Assembly: GCF_002878395.1 (NCBI RefSeq)
Contig: NC_061120.1
Span: forward strand, 92,297,349 to 92,361,348
DNA from: Capsicum annuum
Taxonomy: Eukaryota; Streptophyta; Magnoliopsida; Solanales; Solanaceae
Length of the DNA stretch: 64,000 nucleotides
Reading direction: 5' to 3'
How positions within the stretch are numbered: the first letter of the stretch is position 1; each line of letters starts with the position of its first letter. A program made the position numbers and the translations under genes. The notes beneath the pieces were generated by a model. It was not told the origin of the DNA. It did no database searches and saw only the letters and a list, made by a program, of their open reading frames with translations. This document shows positions 58,492 to 64,000 of this stretch, in pieces.

Positions 58492-59859
58492 TGATCACGC
58501 TCACCTATACCATTATTTTGGTGTAGGACGATTGTTGTTAATAAAATAACCAAACTTGAGTTGGGCTCGAATCCACAAGGAGTGTAACTAATATTTGATT
58601 TCTATATATGTTGAAAGCTTCTGAGTATTTACCCACAATGTAAACAAAAAGTAAGAGATAAATTAAAATTGGGGGGTATGGCTTAAAAGGTTGTTTGAAA
58701 AAACTCTACTTGAACTACCAATTTAGAGCAACAATCATAGATGAAATTCCAATAGAATAATAGTCTAGGGATTATGTTTTCCTAGGGACAAATAGTGCAT
58801 AGGTATATTAGAATCAAATACAAACTCTAGTTAATGACTATATGGGTAGGCTGGGTTAGAGGTTTTGATGTTATTCTTTCAACTAAACACCAAAATATCA
58901 CCCATGAATCCTTTCAAATACCTCATGAGCGTAGCAAACAAATCAACCTAAAACCTCAATTAGGCATCTCTATTTCTAGAAAGATGCCCAAGACGTAGCA
59001 AATTCACCATCCATCCTTATTTCTAAGACAATGTAAAGGAATAAGCTAACATCTAATTTATTGTTCACTAATACTTGTCACCTATATTCCTCTTTCAAGG
59101 ATGAGGTGGGATTTAGGGAAATTAGGTTTTCCATTTAGCAATCAATTATTAGTGAAATCCAACATCATCAACCAAGAATTGAATTTAACAATCAAAACCC
59201 ACACACATTTGCACCCTATTGAAACATAATCCCAAGTTAAATGTTTCGCTACTTGTGAAAATAGGGAAAAGAGCTTTACCAAATTTGGCATCCATTTCCT
59301 CCATTGAAAATAGAGCAGGAGTAATACCAAAATTCCCAACTGAAATTACAAATAAAAATATCTTTTTGGAAGATTTCATAACAATTGTGTCTTCTCACTA
59401 ATTGGAAATTTTTATCTCTATGAGAGCTTCAAAGTGGTTGGAAGAATATCCCAAAAGTGAAAGGGTTTTGCCCTTTTGAAGATTAGAACCATCTGTGTGA
59501 AATGACCATTCTACCCTTGAGAGAATCTCGCACCATCGCGATTGCGATGCTCGCAATTGTATTAACCTATCGTGATCGCCATGCTTTGACCAGGCCTTGA
59601 CTGGCCGCAATCGCGGCCCTTAGACCGTGATCGTGGTAACTGAGGTCGATCCTAGCTCTAGATTTTCCATCTTTTGCACTACTATGCTCTTTTTGTTCCC
59701 TTTTTAGCTCATGTCACTTGTTTTCTTCCATTTACCTGTAAACCTGCAAATCAGGGTAATTAGTGCATTTAAATGGAAAATTCGCCTCATTTACACCATT
59801 TAATGATAGTAGTGTCCACCAAGTTGGATCTAAATGAGTGGTAAATTTACCACACATCA
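58492..59859 (-). repeat. 3' LTR of a minus-strand Athila-like element
   Basis: On the minus strand it begins TGATGTGTGG at 59859 and ends at TGATCACGC (plus strand, 58492). The polypurine tract aagttgggggtgt precedes it (plus strand 59860-59872 as acacccccaactt). It contains a CpG-rich block at 59520-59650. Only about 45 bp of interior remain before another LTR-like sequence starts. Confidence 0.7.
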
Positions 59860-59904
59860 ACACCCCCAACTTAAACTTTTTCTTGTCCTTTATAACTCTC
59901 AACT

Positions 59905-61307
59905 TACACGTTAATTTAAGTGCAAGGTGGTCGTTGTCAATATATTTACCCAACTTTAAAGTCAGGGTCATATCCACGAGGAATAATGTGAATGGCGATC
60001 AAATTAATTCGAAATGATAGATACAAGTTAAATTCAAACTAATGGTACAAGAAGATAAAATGGGGGACATAGGTTCCTACACTAAGGTTTCTTTTGGGTT
60101 TTTTCTAGTATAAATTTTGGGGCTACGAATAATTAGAGTTTTAACAATTAAGCACGGATCTTGGGATTATGTACTACTAAGGGAGTGACATGTGGGTGTT
60201 AATCATCAACATCAATTTAGTAAATCAAATATGGGTAGTCTTGGTTATAGATTTTAATGCTAGTCTTTCGATAAAACACCAAACTTTCACCCATTGATTC
60301 TTTCTAATACCTAATAGGTGTGTTCAATAATTTGTAACCACAACCTCAATCTAGGCATCCCTATTTCTAGGATGATACCCATAGCATTGTCAACCTTACA
60401 TTCACCCTTATCTCTAAGATAGTGAAAATTTAGCAAACTGCACACATAATTGTCTATCATTGATTTGGTCTCCACATCACTCTTTCGAGGATGATATGGA
60501 TTCCTAAAGTTCACCCAAAACCCTTTTTTCGAAGATATCCTTGAACTTTCTAGAGCTTGGAGCTTTCACTCATCAAACCCATGTGGGTATTTAGGGCTTT
60601 CACCCATAAAATTCCAACCAAAATAGCAAAGCAATGACAAAACCCATAAACATGAAGTACCAAATAGATACTACCAATAACAACCCCCACACACACTTAA
60701 ACCCCTATTCACACATAACCCAAGAGGGAGATTTAGCTACACATAAGATAAATAAGCATAGATATACCCATAATCTCCATTGAAATAAATTGTTGAATAT
60801 CTAAGCGAATTTTACTTCAAACTTGGTTCTCCCACAATATCAACAATGGAAGTGAGCAAATCTTCCATTTAGAAAGTCTCCAATGTATTCTTCACCCAAA
60901 ATTTATACAATATTTTCATCTCCAAAAATGGAGGCTATAAATTCTAGAGCTACATCCAAAAAAATTAGGGGAGATGGAATTCTCCCTTTTTGAGGCTAGG
61001 GTTTGAGTCTTTCTATCAAATTAGGATCAACACGTGCAATTGTGTTTTGCCCTTAGACTGAATACTTCCACTGAGCCGCGATCACACCACTTAGCCGTGA
61101 CCGCCGTTAATATCCGTGACCACGAGCAATGACGATACTTGATAGTTCAACCGCGGTATCTGAGGCTCTTCTACTGTAGGTCTTCAGCTGCACTTTTCCT
61201 TCTCCCTTTTGATCGTTGTAAGCTCTAATCCACATCTTTCTGTCTTTTCAACTCTATACCTACAAAGAGTGCATATTAGTGCATTTAATCATAAATATAT
61301 CTCATTT
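59905..61307 (-). repeat. Second Athila-like LTR fragment, minus strand
   Basis: Shares with the LTRs at 42894 and 58492 the words tggtcgttgtcaa, aggaat (left part), tgcactaatatgcactct and gtaggtatagagtt (read on the minus strand), and a CpG block at 61065-61165. It is too different from 58492-59859 to be its partner LTR. The left terminus is missing; the right end is cut by the element at 61308. Confidence 0.6.
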
Positions 61308-63844
61308 TGTAACACCTCAGGTCTGCACCCCAGACGCCACACAATGCTCATAATCCCGAAGGACCATAAGCTAACCCATGACTGGCACCTGTTGTGAACA
61401 TTGAATAAGAATACTGAAATAATGTGGAAAATAGTTTGAAATGCCATAAGATTCATAATCTAAAATCTAATACTGAATACTGATGAATAAATACTAAAAA
61501 CTAAACATCTATCTGAAATAATCTAGCCTAAAAGCCTCTAACTGTCCGAACATGGAGTTGATGGGATAAATCCCCAACTAACTCCGACTACTGAATATGC
61601 GAAACTACTGAAATACTGAAATGATAACTCTATCCTCAAACTATGAGGATGCATCACTAAATTTGCTTTTGATAGGTTGGGCTGCTAAGTACGATCAGGA
61701 GCCCGTACGTCTGAAGATATGATATAAGACATCATAGCATACAAGAAAGAGTATGTGCCATTATTTTGAATGTACTGGTATGCTAAGTGAGGTAGGCTGA
61801 TATGCAAGGGTTCATAATCATGAACAATAACTAAATGAGTAACATGAGTATAACTGAATGAGAGTACATATATATCCAAAACTGCTGTAAATACTGATTT
61901 ATGTAATGTTACATGTAAATCTACTTTACTATAATTGAGATCGCTGATAACTGAATTACTAATAACTAAGTTACTGATAACTGGGTTACTGATAACTGGG
62001 TGACTATTTCTAACAGTCCTAATTCTGTAGAACTAAACTGAGTTCTATACTAAGCTGGGTGACGATGTCTGACAGTCCTGATTCTAAAAACTGATTTGAG
62101 CTTTTATACTAAGTTTGAAACTAAAACTGTAACTGTGGGAGTGTTCATCTAACCAACTTACCCCGATTATAAATTGAGTTGGGATCCAACCTGTGACCCC
62201 AGTTAGAAGGGTGTTAGCATCTTGCCAAGGGATATTAATAATGGCAGTGAGTTAACCTATCTGGAAGGAAGACATTTCATCAACCCGTACTGGCAGAAAA
62301 ACCCTTACGAGATGTATAAACCCTTATCTGGTAGGAAGATATCTCAACCTATGCTTGCTACATAGTTTCATATCATAGGGATTGCTACTAAGGGTCAAAC
62401 CTTTCACTAACATAAATGCTTCCATCCCTGGGTTTGCTCGATGCTAATTCATACTCCCAACTGAATAGATACTGAACAGATTGATAGACTATACTAGTCT
62501 TGACTGAACTATTATTGATCATGGTAACTGACTGAACTGAACTGATTTCAGTGAGTTCTGTTAACTGATTGAATACACTGTTTGTGATACTGAGCTGAAC
62601 TATACTAATACTGAGTTTCACTGAGTTCTGTAACTGTGTGAGTACTACTATTTGAGATATTACTGAGACTATTCTGTAACTACTGTAGCTCTAGGTAAAT
62701 ATCTAGATTTTTGGATGTTGAATACCCCCAAGACTCGAAAGCATGTAAAGTAAAGTACGACATGATCATGAAAGCATAACAGTAAATACTTGTAACAATA
62801 CATTTACCAAGGCATTTTGTCAAACACTTGAGAAACATGAACTTGTACATAAATGGGTCTACATAATGACATATCATGATTTCATTATTCAATTCACATA
62901 GGCATTATATCAAACACTTGGGGAGCATGGTTATTTCACATGAGGTTAGTCAACATATGAACATCATAGATACAATAATCAATTGTAATTTCAAGGGTTT
63001 AAAATGCAAATCATATAATTCACCACACATGCTAATTTAATTTCATGAAACTTATAGTAAATCATGGATTAAAACCCAAATAATATTATGAACATGAATA
63101 CAATCAAATTCAACATGAAATTCATGAAAGCAATCAACTTGTAGTTTCAAAAAAAGGTTCTTGAACTCTAAGGGTGGAAGGAAACCCTTAGATGAACACC
63201 TAACATACCTTAGAAATCAAATTCGTAAAGATTGGTGGTGTGTTCTTAAAGCTTGGACATGGAATTGGATGCCCTAGGGTTTTGTTCTTGAGAGAATTTA
63301 AGAATAAAGAATGAATTTCGCCTATAGGGTGGCTAAATCTCGTATTTTAGGGCTGAATAAAAGTGGAAAAATTGACCTAAATACCCCTATGGATGCGGAA
63401 TTAAAAGAGCAAAAACTATGCATAATGACGCGTAGACCGATTTATTGCGTCAATGGGGTCGACGCGATACCCGACACAACGCGTCAATATCATGTTGGCT
63501 TATTAGAATTTATACTCAATGCTGGGGAAAATATCCGTTGATGTGATAAGCGATGCAACGCATCAAGATATCATCAACTCACTATTTTAGACATCCAAAC
63601 AAGCTTTTAACGAGGTCCAAAAAATCCAAAACTCATCCGAGAATACCTATTAACATTCCTGATCATAAATCAATTAAATAAATTGATATTTTAAGGTTGT
63701 AAGGATAAAAAATAAAGTCATTGAAATATCGAGTCCAAAATGAGACTAAGTGTCAATTACTCAGATGAAATTTTTTAAGTCTGGGACCTTTTTTCATGCT
63801 CTAAAGGACTGAGTTAAGCTAGGATTTTTTTGCGGGGTATTACA
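61308..63844 (-). repeat. 3' LTR of a minus-strand chromovirus-like element running off the window
   Basis: On the minus strand it begins TGTAATACCCCGC at 63844 and ends GAGGTGTTACA (plus strand 61308). Length 2537 bp. The 5 bp on the left are cattt; the partner lies outside the window. It includes a CpG-rich block (63428-63560). Confidence 0.85.
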
Positions 63845-64000
63845 ATATCTCCCCCTTGGGAACATTCATCCTCGAATAAGACTGACTAAGCTGAGAATAC
63901 TGATAGACTGAGTTTACATACTGAACATGTACAACTGAAGCAAGATTACATGGCTGAACTGATAGACTGGGTTTCCATACTGAATATGCATAACTGAAGC
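63845..64000 (-). mobile_element. Interior 3' end of the same element, with polypurine tract
   Basis: On the minus strand the order is cattttgaggatgaatg-like 3' UTR words, then cccaagggggagatat directly before the LTR. The polypurine tract is the same type as at 19709. Nothing coding lies in the part that is inside the window. Confidence 0.75.

Noticed and set aside
58492..61307. A single Athila-like element bounded by these two LTR pieces
   Set aside because: The two LTR sequences differ too much to be partners of one insertion, only about 45 bp of interior lie between them, and no matching target-site duplication was found.

Overview
This window is a plant intergenic region made almost entirely of transposable elements, most likely from a Solanaceae genome (potato/tomato/pepper group). 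The evidence is the low-GC background, the types of Ty3/gypsy gag-protease and chromovirus LTRs, the RTE-type LINE with an endonuclease-RT ORF, a Stowaway-like MITE, and short Helitron ends of the kind I recognise from that family. I find no convincing intact host gene, rRNA, tRNA or CRISPR. Everything protein-like is a transposon remnant, nearly always broken by stops, frameshifts or internal deletions.

Layout. 1-9062: Helitron ends and AT-rich DNA, with a complete 4.6-kb non-autonomous Ty3 element (1450-6075, TSD cttac) carrying gag and protease only, and a reverse-strand Helitron copy (7562-8490). 9063-24209: a large chromovirus-type element (TSD tattt) with a decayed gag, no RT/RNaseH/integrase core, and an integrase C-terminus plus chromodomain. 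An RTE LINE (11949-15998, minus strand) sits in its leader just before gag, and a 1.8-kb solo LTR (22027-23856, TSD cctca) sits inside its 3' LTR. The chromovirus itself lies in the tail of a Helitron whose end is at 24296.

24297-32810: a T-rich and AT-rich host stretch holding a decayed Ty1/copia element (24573-28143), a complete non-autonomous Helitron (28485-30577) and an L1-type LINE 3' fragment (minus strand). 32811-41600: low-complexity DNA with a 217-bp tandem repeat (34973-35727), a roughly 700-bp-arm inverted repeat (36131-37643) abutting a Mutator-like transposase fragment, a Stowaway-like MITE (40210-40458) and another Helitron end (41369).

41590-64000: deep nesting. The 5' LTR of a minus-strand Ty3 element (41832-55839) is split by a complete 9.2-kb Athila-like element (42894-52102, TSD gtaat) and by a 2.6-kb solo LTR (52723-55307, TSD gttag). 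Then come a plus-strand Ty3 5' end with decayed gag (to 58491), two Athila-like LTR pieces on the minus strand, and the 3' end of another minus-strand chromovirus-like element that runs off the window.

Taken together the window is a layered insertion record. At least four insertions are proven by matching target-site duplications, and host sequence can be read across each of them. Three LTR elements (1450, 9063, 42894) have kept gag or protease pieces and lost the replication enzymes, so they would have depended on other copies. The most unusual signals are the within-LTR homogenised 15-bp words, the CpG-rich word blocks in unrelated LTR families, the long foldback, the duplicated priming signals in the copia element, a second PPT-like site inside the chromovirus, and a plant-transposon-protein ORF in an Athila-like element. 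Family names and functions come from recognition of motifs in the sequence; no database search was run.
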